Assembly: GCA_963710135.1 (NCBI GenBank)
Contig: CAVPYY010000002.1
Location: 186,001 to 250,000 of the forward strand
Length of the DNA stretch: 64,000 bases
Source of the DNA: SG8-30 sp963710135
Lineage (GTDB): Bacteria > Pseudomonadota > Gammaproteobacteria > Steroidobacterales > Steroidobacteraceae
Direction: 5' to 3'
The notes beneath the pieces are model-generated. The model worked only from the letters and a program-made list of their open reading frames with translations, was not told where the DNA came from and did no database searches. Position 1 is the first letter of the stretch. The number at the start of each line of letters is the position of its first letter. This document shows, in pieces, positions 27,282-36,215 of this stretch. A program made the translations under genes and the position numbers.

Positions 27282-28616
27282 TTACTCGATCCCGAGCTTC
27301 TTGATCCGGTAGCGCAGCGCGCGAAAGGAAATGCCCAGCAGCTTGGCGGCCGCGGTCTTGTTGTAGCGGGTCTGCTCCAGCGCCTTCATGATGGCGTCCC
27401 GCTCGACGTCCTCGAGGTGATCGCCGAGGCCGGCCGCGGCATCCTCGGCATCATCTTCGTCCCCACCCGGCGCAGGACGCAGCTCGATGTCGCCCGGCTC
27501 GATGACGTTGTCCACGCATAGCGTCATGGCGCGCTCGAGGATGTTCTCGAGCTCGCGCACGTTGCCGGGATAGCGGTAGGTCTTGATGCGCTCCAGGGCC
27601 TCGGGCGCGAGCTTCGCAACCGGCATGTCCATGCGCGCGGCGAGGCGCCGGAGTGTCGTCTCGGCCAGCTCCGGCACGTCGCTCAGGCGCTCCCGCAACG
27701 CGGGCACCCGCAGCTCGATGACGTTGATGCGGTAGTAGAGGTCCTCGCGAAACTTGCCCGCTGCGACGAGCTCGGCGAGATCCCGATGGGTCGCGGAGAG
27801 GATCCGCACGTCCACCGCGGTCTCGCGCTGCTCGCCCACGGGGCGGACCGTCTTTTCCTGGATCAGGCGCAGCAGCTTGACCTGCATCGGCAGCGGCAGG
27901 TCGGCCACCTCGTCGAGGAACAGCGTGCCGCCCTCGGCCGCCTGCACCATGCCCGGCTTGTCGGCCACGGCGCCGGTGAAGCTGCCCTTCTTGTGGCCGA
28001 ACAGCTCGCTTTCCATGAGCTCGGACGGAATGGCGCCACAGTTCACCGGTACGAACGGCGCGTCCCGCCTGGAGCCGCTGTCGTGAATGAGCCGCGCCAC
28101 CAGTTCCTTGCCGGTGCCAGACTCCCCGGAGATGTGCACCGGGGCCTGGCTGCGCGCCACCCGGGCGATCATCTCGCGCAGCCGCTCCATGGCGGCGGAC
28201 TGACCGAGGAGCCTTGGGCCGGCTCCAGTTTCTGCCGCGCGCTCGGGTGAGAGCTTCAGCGCCTGGTTGACCAGCTTGCGCAGGTCGCTGACGTCGAGCG
28301 GCTTGGAGACGAAATCGAATGCTCCGACCTTCAGCGCGCGCACGGCGGCCTCGACGTTGCCGTGCGCGGTGATGACCGCCACCGGCGTCGCGGGGGCGTG
28401 CTCCTGCATCCATTCCACCAGCGTCAGCCCGTCGCCGTCGGGCAGGCGCATGTCGGTCAGGCACAGGTCGTAGGTGTTGCGCTTCAGCTCGCGGCGCGCG
28501 GCCTCGAGGTCATGTACCGCGCTCGACTCGAGGTCCATGCGCGCGAGCGTGATGCCCAGCAGCTCGCACAGGTCGGGTTCGTCGTCGACGATCAGGACGG
28601 TGGCGCGGTCGGTCAT
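27282..28616 (-). CDS. pilR: Sigma-54-dependent response regulator PilR
   Basis: Activates pilA transcription with sigma-54 when phosphorylated by PilS. In the 444-residue product the receiver domain (about 1-120) has acidic pocket DDEP and phospho-acceptor Asp55 in CLTDMRLPD. The AAA+ domain has Walker A GESGTGKE near 165 and the sigma-54 loop as GSFTGA, the usual PilR variant of GAFTGA. Walker B TLFLDEVADLP follows. The C-terminal Fis-type helix-turn-helix (ALEQTRYNKTAAAKLLGISFRALRYRIKKLGIE) is complete. It starts 21 bases after pilS. Confidence 0.95.
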   Translation of the reverse strand: MTDRATVLIVDDEPDLCELLGITLARMDLESSAVHDLEAARRELKRNTYDLCLTDMRLPDGDGLTLVEWMQEHAPATPVAVITAHGNVEAAVRALKVGAFDFVSKPLDVSDLRKLVNQALKLSPERAAETGAGPRLLGQSAAMERLREMIARVARSQAPVHISGESGTGKELVARLIHDSGSRRDAPFVPVNCGAIPSELMESELFGHKKGSFTGAVADKPGMVQAAEGGTLFLDEVADLPLPMQVKLLRLIQEKTVRPVGEQRETAVDVRILSATHRDLAELVAAGKFREDLYYRINVIELRVPALRERLSDVPELAETTLRRLAARMDMPVAKLAPEALERIKTYRYPGNVRELENILERAMTLCVDNVIEPGDIELRPAPGGDEDDAEDAAAGLGDHLEDVERDAIMKALEQTRYNKTAAAKLLGISFRALRYRIKKLGIE

Positions 28617-28637
28617 GCGATGCGGATACGCCTGGGC

Positions 28638-30263
28638 TTAAGCCTGTTCCCAACGCAGCGGGTCAGCGAAAACGACCCGGAAGATGCTACCACCTCCGGG
28701 CCGGTGCTCGTGAGTCAAGAGCGCGCCGTTGCACTGGGCAAGCTCGCGCGAAATGAAGAGGCCCAGCCCAGTGCCTCCGGCGTGCTCGGTAAAGAACGGC
28801 TCGAAGATCCGGAAGGCCGCGTTTGGCGAGATGCCCGCGCCCCGATCCGCGATCTCGAGGTAGGGGCGCGCGCTGCCCGACAGCCTGCCGGCCGAGACTT
28901 CGATGCGCGACTGGTCGTCCTTGAGGCCGTACTTGCGGGCGTTGTCGCACAGGTTCCAGAGGATCTGGTGCAGCTGTGTCGGATCGACGCGGACTTCCAT
29001 GTCGTCCTCGGGCAGGATCAGCGCAAACCTCGACTCGGGCAGCTCCACGGTATCGCGGAACTCGTCGATGAAGTCGCGCACCCAGGTCGCCAGCGGAATG
29101 CGCTCGGGCCGGGTTTCCTCGCGCCGCGAGAGCTGCATGACGTTGTCGATGATGGTGCTGACCCTGGCGCCATTCTTGCGGATGATCTCGGTCAGGCGCC
29201 GGTCGCCGTCCGACAGCGTGGTGGACTCGGACAACAGCTGCGCGGCATGGCTCATGGCGCCGACAGGGTTGCGGATCTCGTGCGCGATGCTGGCCGACAG
29301 GCGACCCAGGGCGGCCAGCTTGCTCTGCTGCAACTTGGCCGAGACCGCGCTCAGGTCCTCCAGGAAGATGATGACCGGTGCTGGCTGCGTGCCGCCCAGC
29401 GAGGCGAAGTGCGGATAGATCTCGCGCGCCCCGTCGCTCGCCACCATGGTCGAGCCGGCGAAGTCCTCCTGCGGGTTCTGCCGCCAGGTCTCGAGCTGGT
29501 AAAGGAGCTGGGGCGAGACCTCACCGAGCAGGGCGCCGTTCCTGGCATTGCCCCGGCCGAGTATCTGCATGGCCGACTCGTTGATGAGGCGGATGCGATC
29601 GGTTGCGTCGACCACCACGATGCTCTCGCGCAGGCGCTCGACCACGTATTGAGACAGCTCGGCGAGATTCGCGAGGTCGATCTCGCGCTCGCGGACCTTC
29701 TCCTCGCTCTCCCGCATGCGGTTGGCGAGCGGCGCCGCCGCCAGCGCGACGATGAAAATGATGGCGCCGAGGAGTCCCGCCTGCGTGAAACTCGTGACGT
29801 CATCGATACGCGTGGCGACCAATACGGCCTGCTGGGACAGCAGCGAGACGGCCGCAACCGCCGCGATCAGGAAGGCCGTGCGGTTGGCGACCAGCAGGCT
29901 CACGCCGCCGACCGGCACGATCAGCAGCAGCCCGAGACCGCTCGCTACGCCGCCGCTGGCGAAGACCAGCACCGTGACGGCCACCACGTCGATGACGATA
30001 TGGGCGTAGGCCTGCAGCTGCAGGTCGGGCCGGCGCGTCTTCAGCATCGCGATGCAGCCGATGCCGGCGATGAACCAGCCGACCAGGGCGAACCAGAAGA
30101 GCTTGGGCGCGACCGAGGCGAACGATTCGCTGCCCGGCAGCATCGCGACCACCAGGCCGATTACGGTGGGCAGCAGAAGCCGGTACAGGTTCAGCAGGCC
30201 CAACACGCGCCAGGCGAGCTCGGGATCACCCTGGATCCGTTCCATGTCGCGCGAAAAATTCAC
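28638..30263 (-). CDS. pilS: Two-component sensor histidine kinase PilS
   Basis: Membrane sensor kinase partner of PilR. The 541-residue product has six hydrophobic segments between about 20 and 180, a coiled region and a PAS-like domain (200-305). The HisKA domain has phospho-acceptor His328 in SIAHEIRNPVGAMSHA. The ATPase domain carries the N box NLCDNARKYGL, the G1 box IADRGAGIS and the G2 box GGTGLGLFIS. The assigned start is GTG 30263; an ATG six codons later is equally possible and neither has a clear Shine-Dalgarno. Divergent from sucC across 186 bases with no clear promoter. Confidence 0.94.
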   Translation of the reverse strand: MNFSRDMERIQGDPELAWRVLGLLNLYRLLLPTVIGLVVAMLPGSESFASVAPKLFWFALVGWFIAGIGCIAMLKTRRPDLQLQAYAHIVIDVVAVTVLVFASGGVASGLGLLLIVPVGGVSLLVANRTAFLIAAVAAVSLLSQQAVLVATRIDDVTSFTQAGLLGAIIFIVALAAAPLANRMRESEEKVREREIDLANLAELSQYVVERLRESIVVVDATDRIRLINESAMQILGRGNARNGALLGEVSPQLLYQLETWRQNPQEDFAGSTMVASDGAREIYPHFASLGGTQPAPVIIFLEDLSAVSAKLQQSKLAALGRLSASIAHEIRNPVGAMSHAAQLLSESTTLSDGDRRLTEIIRKNGARVSTIIDNVMQLSRREETRPERIPLATWVRDFIDEFRDTVELPESRFALILPEDDMEVRVDPTQLHQILWNLCDNARKYGLKDDQSRIEVSAGRLSGSARPYLEIADRGAGISPNAAFRIFEPFFTEHAGGTGLGLFISRELAQCNGALLTHEHRPGGGSIFRVVFADPLRWEQA

Positions 30264-30449
30264 CGTCGCCGGGCCCGTGCTGCAAGTTGTACCTGGGCCG
30301 CGACTCTACCATGCAGGCCCCGGCGGGGCGTTTCGACGGGTGGGCACTTTTGCCTCGCGGGGGTCCTTCCTCCAGAATAGCGGGCTCTCGGTCCGGCGGC
30401 GTGCCGCAGTCCTGCCCGCCCTTCTTCATCTGCCCTTCGGGAATGTCCA

Positions 30450-31616
30450 ATGAACCTGCATGAGTACCAGTCCAAGGAGCTGTTCGCCCACTATGGCGTT
30501 CCGGTGCCGACCGGGCGTGTCGCCGCCAACGCCGAGGAGGCCGTCGAGGCCGCCAAGGCGCTGGGTGGAAACGTCTGGGTGGTCAAGGCCCAGGTCCATG
30601 CCGGTGGTCGCGGCAAGGCGGGCGGCGTGAAGCTCTGCAAGTCGCCTGAAGAAGTGCGCGCGGCGGCGGTATCCATGCTCGGCAAGACGCTGGTCACCAA
30701 GCAGACCGGCGGTGAGGGACTGCCGATCAACCTGGTGTATGTCGAGTCCGGCAGCCGCATCGCGCGTGAGCTCTACCTGAGCCTGCTGCTGAACCGTGAC
30801 ACGGGCCGCATCGCCTTCGTGGCCTCCGAGGCCGGCGGCATGGACATCGAGGAAGTCGCGGCAACCCAGCCGGAGAAGATCCTCAAGACCGACGTCGACC
30901 CCGCGGCCGGCCTGCAGAGCTACCAGTGCCGGGAGCTGGCCTTCGGGTTGGGGCTGAAGGGCGATCAGGTCAAGCAGTTCGAGAAGATCGCGCGCGGCCT
31001 GTACAAGTTGTACCTGGAGCGCGACCTCGGGCTGGTGGAGGTGAACCCGCTGATCGTCACGGCCGACGGCGGCCTCGTGGCGCTGGATGCCAAGGTCAAC
31101 GTCGAGGACAACGCGCTTTTCCGCCAGGCCGATCTCGCCGCCCAGCGCGACCCGTCCCAGGAAGACGCCATGGAGAGCGCGGCGGCGCGCCATGACCTCA
31201 ATTACGTCTCGCTCGACGGCAACATCGCCTGCATGGTGAATGGCGCGGGCCTCGCCATGGCGACCATGGACCTGATCAAGCTGCACGGCGGCTCGCCGGC
31301 CAACTTCCTCGACGTCGGCGGCACGGCCACGGCCGAGCGGGTCACCGCGGCATTTCGGCTGATTCTCTCCAACCCGAAGGTGCGCGCCATCCTGGTGAAC
31401 ATCTTCGGCGGCATCGTGCGCTGCGACGTCATCGCGCAGGGCATCGTCAAGGCGGTGCAGGACGTGGGCGTCAAGATCCCGGTGATCGTGCGCCTGGAGG
31501 GCACCAACGCGGACATCGCTCGCAAGCAGCTCGCCGACAGCGGGCTCGCCATCACTACCGCGGCCGACCTGACCGATGCCGCCACCAAGGCCGTGCGCCT
31601 GGCCGGCAAGGCCTGA
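30450..31616 (+). CDS. sucC: Succinate--CoA ligase beta subunit SucC
   Basis: TCA-cycle enzyme subunit that binds nucleotide and succinate. The 388-residue product equals the E. coli length. It begins MNLHEYQSKELFAHYGVPVP. The ATP-grasp part includes KAQVHAGGRGKAGGVKL and the LVEVNPL motif. The C-terminal ligase domain has SLDGNIACMVNGAGLAMATMD and ANFLDVGGTAT, with FGGIVRCD near 320. sucD follows after 29 bases in the same transcript. Confidence 0.97.
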   Translation: MNLHEYQSKELFAHYGVPVPTGRVAANAEEAVEAAKALGGNVWVVKAQVHAGGRGKAGGVKLCKSPEEVRAAAVSMLGKTLVTKQTGGEGLPINLVYVESGSRIARELYLSLLLNRDTGRIAFVASEAGGMDIEEVAATQPEKILKTDVDPAAGLQSYQCRELAFGLGLKGDQVKQFEKIARGLYKLYLERDLGLVEVNPLIVTADGGLVALDAKVNVEDNALFRQADLAAQRDPSQEDAMESAAARHDLNYVSLDGNIACMVNGAGLAMATMDLIKLHGGSPANFLDVGGTATAERVTAAFRLILSNPKVRAILVNIFGGIVRCDVIAQGIVKAVQDVGVKIPVIVRLEGTNADIARKQLADSGLAITTAADLTDAATKAVRLAGKA

Positions 31617-31645
31617 GCCGGCGTCGCCTCAAAGGACATGCAACG

Positions 31646-32719
31646 ATGAGCATTCTGGTCAACAAGTCGAGCCGGGTGATCTGCCAGGGCTTCACCGGCA
31701 AGCAGGGTACCTTCCACTCCGAGCAAGCGATCGCCTACGGCACCAGGCTGGTCGGCGGCGTGACGCCGGGACGCGGCGGCGAGACCCATCTCGACCGGCC
31801 GGTGTTCAACACCGTTGCCGACGCGGTCCGTGAGACAGGTGCGGACGTCAGCATGATCTACGTGCCGGCGCCGTTTGCCGCGGATTCCATCCTGGAAGCG
31901 GCCGACGCGGGCATCAAGCTGATCGTGTGCATCACCGAAGGCATTCCGGTCAACGACATGGTGAAGGTCAAGGCGGCACTCGCCGGTCGCGACTGTCGCC
32001 TGGTCGGGCCGAACTGCCCGGGAGTGATCACACCCGGGGAATGCAAGGTGGGCATCATGCCCGGCTTCATCCACCAGCCCGGGCGCATCGGCATCGTGTC
32101 GCGCTCCGGCACGCTGACCTACGAAGCCGTGTTCCAGACAACGCGGCTCAATCTGGGTCAGAGCACCTGTGTGGGCATCGGCGGTGACCCGGTGCGCGGC
32201 ATGAACTTCGTCGACGTGCTGGCGCTCTTCCAGAAGGACGCGAAGACCGACGGCATCATCATGGTCGGCGAGATCGGCGGCGCGGACGAAGAGGCCGCGG
32301 CGGAGTACATCAAGCGGCACGTCACCAAGCCGGTCGTGGCCTACATCGCCGGCGTCACGGCGCCGGCCGGCAAGCGCATGGGCCATGCGGGCGCGGTAAT
32401 CGCCGGCGGCAAGGGCACCGCGGCCGACAAGTTCGCGGCGCTGGAGGCCGCCGGGGTGCGTACCGTGCGCTCGCCAGCGGAGCTCGGCTCGGCGATGAAG
32501 GCGGAACTCGCCCGGCGCGCGCGCAAGTCCGCAACCAAGCGCAAGGCCGCCGCCAAGCCTGCGGCGCGGAAACCCGTCAAGCGCAAGGCGGCGGCCAAGC
32601 CGGCTGCCCGGCGCAAGGCCACGGCGAAGGCGCAGCCCAGGTCCCGGGCTGCCGCCAAAGCGAAAGGCCGTGCCGTCGCGAAGCGCAAGCCCGCGGCGCG
32701 CCGCCGCGCCAAGCGCTGA
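31646..32719 (+). CDS. sucD: Succinate--CoA ligase alpha subunit SucD with a histone-like basic tail
   Basis: CoA-binding, phosphohistidine-carrying subunit of succinyl-CoA synthetase. Residues 1-288 are an ordinary SucD: GFTGKQGTFHSEQAI, CoA-site GGVTPGRGG, VGPNCPGVITPGECKVGIMPG and active-site His247 in MGHAGAV. They end at GVRTVRSPAELGSAMKAEL, where E. coli SucD stops. Residues 289-357 are an added tail made almost only of Lys, Arg, Ala and Pro, with AAAKPAARK-type repeats like histone H1 or AlgP. The reading frame is uninterrupted and the tail ends in TGA at 32717-32719. The tail might bind nucleic acid, but that is inference. Confidence 0.95.
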   Translation: MSILVNKSSRVICQGFTGKQGTFHSEQAIAYGTRLVGGVTPGRGGETHLDRPVFNTVADAVRETGADVSMIYVPAPFAADSILEAADAGIKLIVCITEGIPVNDMVKVKAALAGRDCRLVGPNCPGVITPGECKVGIMPGFIHQPGRIGIVSRSGTLTYEAVFQTTRLNLGQSTCVGIGGDPVRGMNFVDVLALFQKDAKTDGIIMVGEIGGADEEAAAEYIKRHVTKPVVAYIAGVTAPAGKRMGHAGAVIAGGKGTAADKFAALEAAGVRTVRSPAELGSAMKAELARRARKSATKRKAAAKPAARKPVKRKAAAKPAARRKATAKAQPRSRAAAKAKGRAVAKRKPAARRRAKR

Positions 32720-32765
32720 GCCCATGACGGGCGGGCGCGACGCGCCTGGCAGATCCAGCGACACC

Positions 32766-34391
32766 ATGGACCTGAGCGTCGCTCTCGGCCAGTTCGACGT
32801 TGTCGTCGGCGATGCACCGGGCAATGCCGAGCGCATCATCGCCGCGGCGGCCGCCGCCCGCGAGGCCGGCGCCCACGTCCTGGTGACGCCCGAGCTCGCG
32901 CTCAGCGGTTATCCCCCCGAGGACCTGCTGTTCCACCGCGGCTTCCGCCATCGCATCGCGGCGTCGCTCGAGCAGATCCGCAAGTCGGTGCGGGGGATCC
33001 ACGTCGTGCTGGGTTATCCTGAGTACGACGGCGAGGCGCTGTTCAACTCGGCCGCGGTGCTGGCGGACGGCGAGATCGTCGCCAACCACCGCAAGCAGCT
33101 GCTGCCCAACTATCAGGTCTTCGACGAGAAGCGCTACTTCCAGGCGGGCTCGCAGGCGACCTGTTTCGATCTTCGCGGCATCCGCACGGCCGTGCTCATC
33201 TGCGAGGACGTCTGGCAGCCCGGGCCGGCCCGGCAGGCGCGCGAACAGGGCGCGGAGCTGGTGCTGGTTCCCAATGCCTCGCCGTACGAGCTGCACAAGC
33301 GTGCGCGCCGCGAGGCCACCCTCGCCGGGCGCGCCCGCGAAACGGGGCTGCACTTCGCCTACGTGAATCTGGTCGGCGGCCAGGACGAGCTCGTCTTCGA
33401 CGGACAGTCGTTCGTCGTGGACGCCGCGGGGGACATCGTTCACCGCGCTTGCGCCTTCGAGGCCGGCATCAGCGTTGCGACGCTTGCCCGTACCGCTGGG
33501 GGAACGATTTCCTGGCGCGGCAAGGTCCATGAACCGCCGGCGCAGGACGAGGCGGTCTACCGGGCGCTGACGCTCGGGGTGCGCGACTACGTCGAGAAGA
33601 ACGGTTTTCCCGGCGCGATCATCGGGCTCTCGGGTGGTATCGATTCGGCGTTGACGCTGGCGCTCGCGGTCGACGCCATCGGGCCCGAGCGCGTGCGCGT
33701 GGTGATGATGCCCTCGCGCTACACCTCGCGCATGTCGCTGGAGGACGCCGAGGCGATGGCCGCCGGGCTAGGCGTGCAGTACTCCGTGCTGCCCATCGAG
33801 CCCATGTTCGAGGCGACCCTGGCGACGCTCGCGGGCGAGTTCGCCGGCCTGCCGGCGGATGCCACCGAGGAGAACGTGCAGGCGCGCTGTCGCGGCATGC
33901 TCCTGATGGCGCTGTCCAACAAGACCGGGCGGCTGTTGCTCACCACCGGCAACAAGAGCGAGATGGCGGTCGGCTATGCGACGCTCTACGGCGACATGGC
34001 GGGCGGCTTCGCGCCACTCAAGGACTGCAGCAAGCTGCAGGTGTATCGGCTGGCGCGCTGGCGCAACGCGCGCTCGCCGGTCATACCGCTGCGCATCATC
34101 GAGCGGCCCCCGTCGGCGGAACTGCGCGCGGACCAGAAGGACCAGGACTCGCTGCCGCCCTATGAAGTGCTGGATCCCATTCTCGAGGACTTCATCGAAA
34201 AAGACCTGTCGGTGAGGGAAATCATCGACCAGGGCTACGACCGTGACACGGTCGTACGGGTGCTAGAAATGGTCAAGCGCAGCGAGTACAAGCGCCGCCA
34301 GGCGCCTCCGGGCGTGCGCATCAGCGGCCGGGCGTTCGGCCGGGACTGGCGTTACCCGATCACCTCAGGATATCGCCCGGGCGATCACTGA
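32766..34391 (+). CDS. nadE: Glutamine-dependent NAD+ synthetase NadE
   Basis: Makes NAD from nicotinic acid adenine dinucleotide using glutamine. The 541-residue product has two domains. The N-terminal nitrilase-type glutaminase has catalytic Glu in TPELALSGYPPEDLL, Lys in HRKQLLPNYQVFDEKRYF and Cys in LICEDVW. The C-terminal synthetase has the P-loop GLSGGIDSALTLALAVDA, TTGNKSEMAVGYATLYGDMAGGFAPLKD and RPPSAELRADQKDQDSLPPY. I chose the ATG at 32766 (MDLSVALGQF); ATG 32724 would add 14 unmatched residues. Ends 7 bases from bamD, which converges. Confidence 0.94.
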   Translation: MDLSVALGQFDVVVGDAPGNAERIIAAAAAAREAGAHVLVTPELALSGYPPEDLLFHRGFRHRIAASLEQIRKSVRGIHVVLGYPEYDGEALFNSAAVLADGEIVANHRKQLLPNYQVFDEKRYFQAGSQATCFDLRGIRTAVLICEDVWQPGPARQAREQGAELVLVPNASPYELHKRARREATLAGRARETGLHFAYVNLVGGQDELVFDGQSFVVDAAGDIVHRACAFEAGISVATLARTAGGTISWRGKVHEPPAQDEAVYRALTLGVRDYVEKNGFPGAIIGLSGGIDSALTLALAVDAIGPERVRVVMMPSRYTSRMSLEDAEAMAAGLGVQYSVLPIEPMFEATLATLAGEFAGLPADATEENVQARCRGMLLMALSNKTGRLLLTTGNKSEMAVGYATLYGDMAGGFAPLKDCSKLQVYRLARWRNARSPVIPLRIIERPPSAELRADQKDQDSLPPYEVLDPILEDFIEKDLSVREIIDQGYDRDTVVRVLEMVKRSEYKRRQAPPGVRISGRAFGRDWRYPITSGYRPGDH

Positions 34392-34398
34392 GGACGCG

Positions 34399-35208
34399 CT
34401 ACCAGACCTTCCACCAGGGATCGGACTGTTTGCGGCGCGGGCGCGTGTCGCCGTAGTTGAACGCGTAGACGCTGCGCACTTCGCTGGCGAGGTCTTCGAG
34501 CCCCATGCCGTCGTAGGACGAAGCCAGCACGTCGACCGCCTCGCGTACCGCCGGCGCGCCGTCGTAGTTCTCGATGCAGAACTTGGCGCGGCTGGCGGCC
34601 GCCACGTAGGCGCGGCGGCGCAGGTAGTAGTCCGCCACGTGTACTTCGTAGTCGGCCAGGCGGTTGCGCAGGAAGATCATGCGCTGGCGGGCATCGTTGG
34701 CGTAGAGGCTGTTGGGGTAGCGCTCGACCAGCGTCTGGAAGGCCTGGAAGGACGCGCGCGCTTCCTGCGGGGGGCGCTCGGTCAGGTCCGCGCGGAACCA
34801 GCGCTCCACCAGGTTCGGGTTGCGCTCGAAGTTCACCAGTCCCTTGATGTACCAGGCGTAGTCGACGCGCGGGTGGGTCGGGTTCTCGCGAATGAACTGG
34901 TCCGCGGCATCGATGGCGGACTCGGTCTGGCGGGCCTTGTAATAGGCGTAGAGGATGTCGAGCCTGCCCTGACGCGCCTCCTCGCTGAACGGAAAGCGGG
35001 CCTCCAGCGCCTCGTACAGCCGAATGGCGTTGTTGAAGTCGCCACTGCTCACACTCCGGTAGGCGCGGTCGTAGATCTGTTCCGGCGCGCTGGGACCGAT
35101 ATCATCCTCACGCCCGGTCTTGCAGGCGCTGAGGGTCAGGGCAAGGCAGAGCGCGACGATCAGCGCTGGGCGCGGAAATGACAAGACACTGGACCCCACG
35201 ATTGGCAA
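34399..35208 (-). CDS. bamD: Outer-membrane assembly lipoprotein BamD
   Basis: Essential TPR lipoprotein of the Bam complex that inserts beta-barrel proteins. The 269-residue product has a signal peptide with lipobox LSAC (Cys at about 29), then TPR repeats: PEQIYDRAYRSVSSGDFNNAIRLYEALEARFPFSEEARQG, YPNSLYANDARQRMIFLRNRLADYEVHVADYYLRRRAYVAAA. The start is unclear. The assigned TTG 35208 has no Shine-Dalgarno, and a GTG at 35199 is also possible. TATACT on the minus strand (35220-35215) is placed so that transcription would begin at about 35208, which would make the mRNA leaderless. Divergent from rluD. Confidence 0.92.
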   Translation of the reverse strand: MPIVGSSVLSFPRPALIVALCLALTLSACKTGREDDIGPSAPEQIYDRAYRSVSSGDFNNAIRLYEALEARFPFSEEARQGRLDILYAYYKARQTESAIDAADQFIRENPTHPRVDYAWYIKGLVNFERNPNLVERWFRADLTERPPQEARASFQAFQTLVERYPNSLYANDARQRMIFLRNRLADYEVHVADYYLRRRAYVAAASRAKFCIENYDGAPAVREAVDVLASSYDGMGLEDLASEVRSVYAFNYGDTRPRRKQSDPWWKVW

Positions 35209-35243
35209 CGACGCAGTATAGCGGAAAGACCCCCGGATCCCCG

Positions 35244-36215
35244 ATGAGTTCCTCCCCTGTCGTGCTTGACGCCAACGTGCCTGCCGAGGCCGCCGGGAGG
35301 CGTCTCGACCAGGCCCTGGCGGCCTTGTTTCCGCAGTACTCCAGGAGCCGCCTCAAGGCCTGGATAGAGAGCGGCTGCGTCCGGGTCGACGGGCAGCTGC
35401 CCCGGCCGCGCGACCTGGTGACCGGCGGCGAGCGGATCCGCATCGAAGCCGAGATCGAGGCGACCACCGCGGTCGCGGCGCAGCCCATCGCACTGTCGAT
35501 CGTGTACGAGGACGAGACGCTGATCGTGGTCGACAAGCCGCCGGGACTGGTGGTGCATCCCGGCGCGGGCAACCCGGACCGCACCCTGCAGAACGCGCTG
35601 CTGGCCCACGACGCGTCGCTGGCGGCGCTGCCGCGAGCCGGTATCGTCCATCGGCTCGACAAGGACACCAGTGGCCTGATGGTGGTGGCGCGGACCGTTG
35701 AAACGCATGCCGCGCTGGTGAGGATGATCGAGGCCCGCGAGGTCAGCCGCGAATACGAGGCGATCTGCTACGGCGTGATGACCGGTGGTGGCACTGTGGA
35801 CGCGCCGATCGAACGCCATCCCGTGGATCGCGTGCGCATGGCGGTGCGCTCGGACGGGCGGCCTTCCGTCACTCACTACCGGGTCATCCGGCGTTTTCGC
35901 GCGCACACCCACGTGCGGGTCAACCTCGAGACCGGCCGCACCCACCAGATTCGGGTGCACCTCGCGCACATCGGCTATCCGATCGTCGGCGACAGCGTCT
36001 ACGGGCGCCGGCTGGCGGTGCCGAAGGGCGCGACGGCCGCCCTCGACGCGGCGTTGCGGGGCTTCCGCCGGCAGGCGCTGCATGCCGCGAGACTCGCGTT
36101 CGTGCACCCGTCGAGCGAACGGGAGTGCGGGTTCGAGGCGCCGCTTCCGGCCGACATGCAGCTGCTGCTGCGCGCCTTGGCCGACGATACGGCGGCAGCC
36201 GCGCAGCGGCCATGA
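35244..36215 (+). CDS. rluD: 23S rRNA pseudouridine synthase RluD
   Basis: Makes the pseudouridines of helix 69 (1911/1915/1917 in E. coli numbering). The 323-residue product has an N-terminal S4 RNA-binding domain (GRRLDQALAALFPQYSRSRLKAWIESGCVRVDG) and the catalytic domain with VVDKPPGLVVHPGAG. The aspartate nucleophile is in HRLDKDTSGLM, and ETGRTHQIRVHLAHIGYPIVGDSVYG is also present. I chose the ATG at 35244; the frame runs 22 codons further upstream across the bamD promoter. It is coupled to pgeF by an ATGA overlap. Confidence 0.95.
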   Translation: MSSSPVVLDANVPAEAAGRRLDQALAALFPQYSRSRLKAWIESGCVRVDGQLPRPRDLVTGGERIRIEAEIEATTAVAAQPIALSIVYEDETLIVVDKPPGLVVHPGAGNPDRTLQNALLAHDASLAALPRAGIVHRLDKDTSGLMVVARTVETHAALVRMIEAREVSREYEAICYGVMTGGGTVDAPIERHPVDRVRMAVRSDGRPSVTHYRVIRRFRAHTHVRVNLETGRTHQIRVHLAHIGYPIVGDSVYGRRLAVPKGATAALDAALRGFRRQALHAARLAFVHPSSERECGFEAPLPADMQLLLRALADDTAAAAQRP

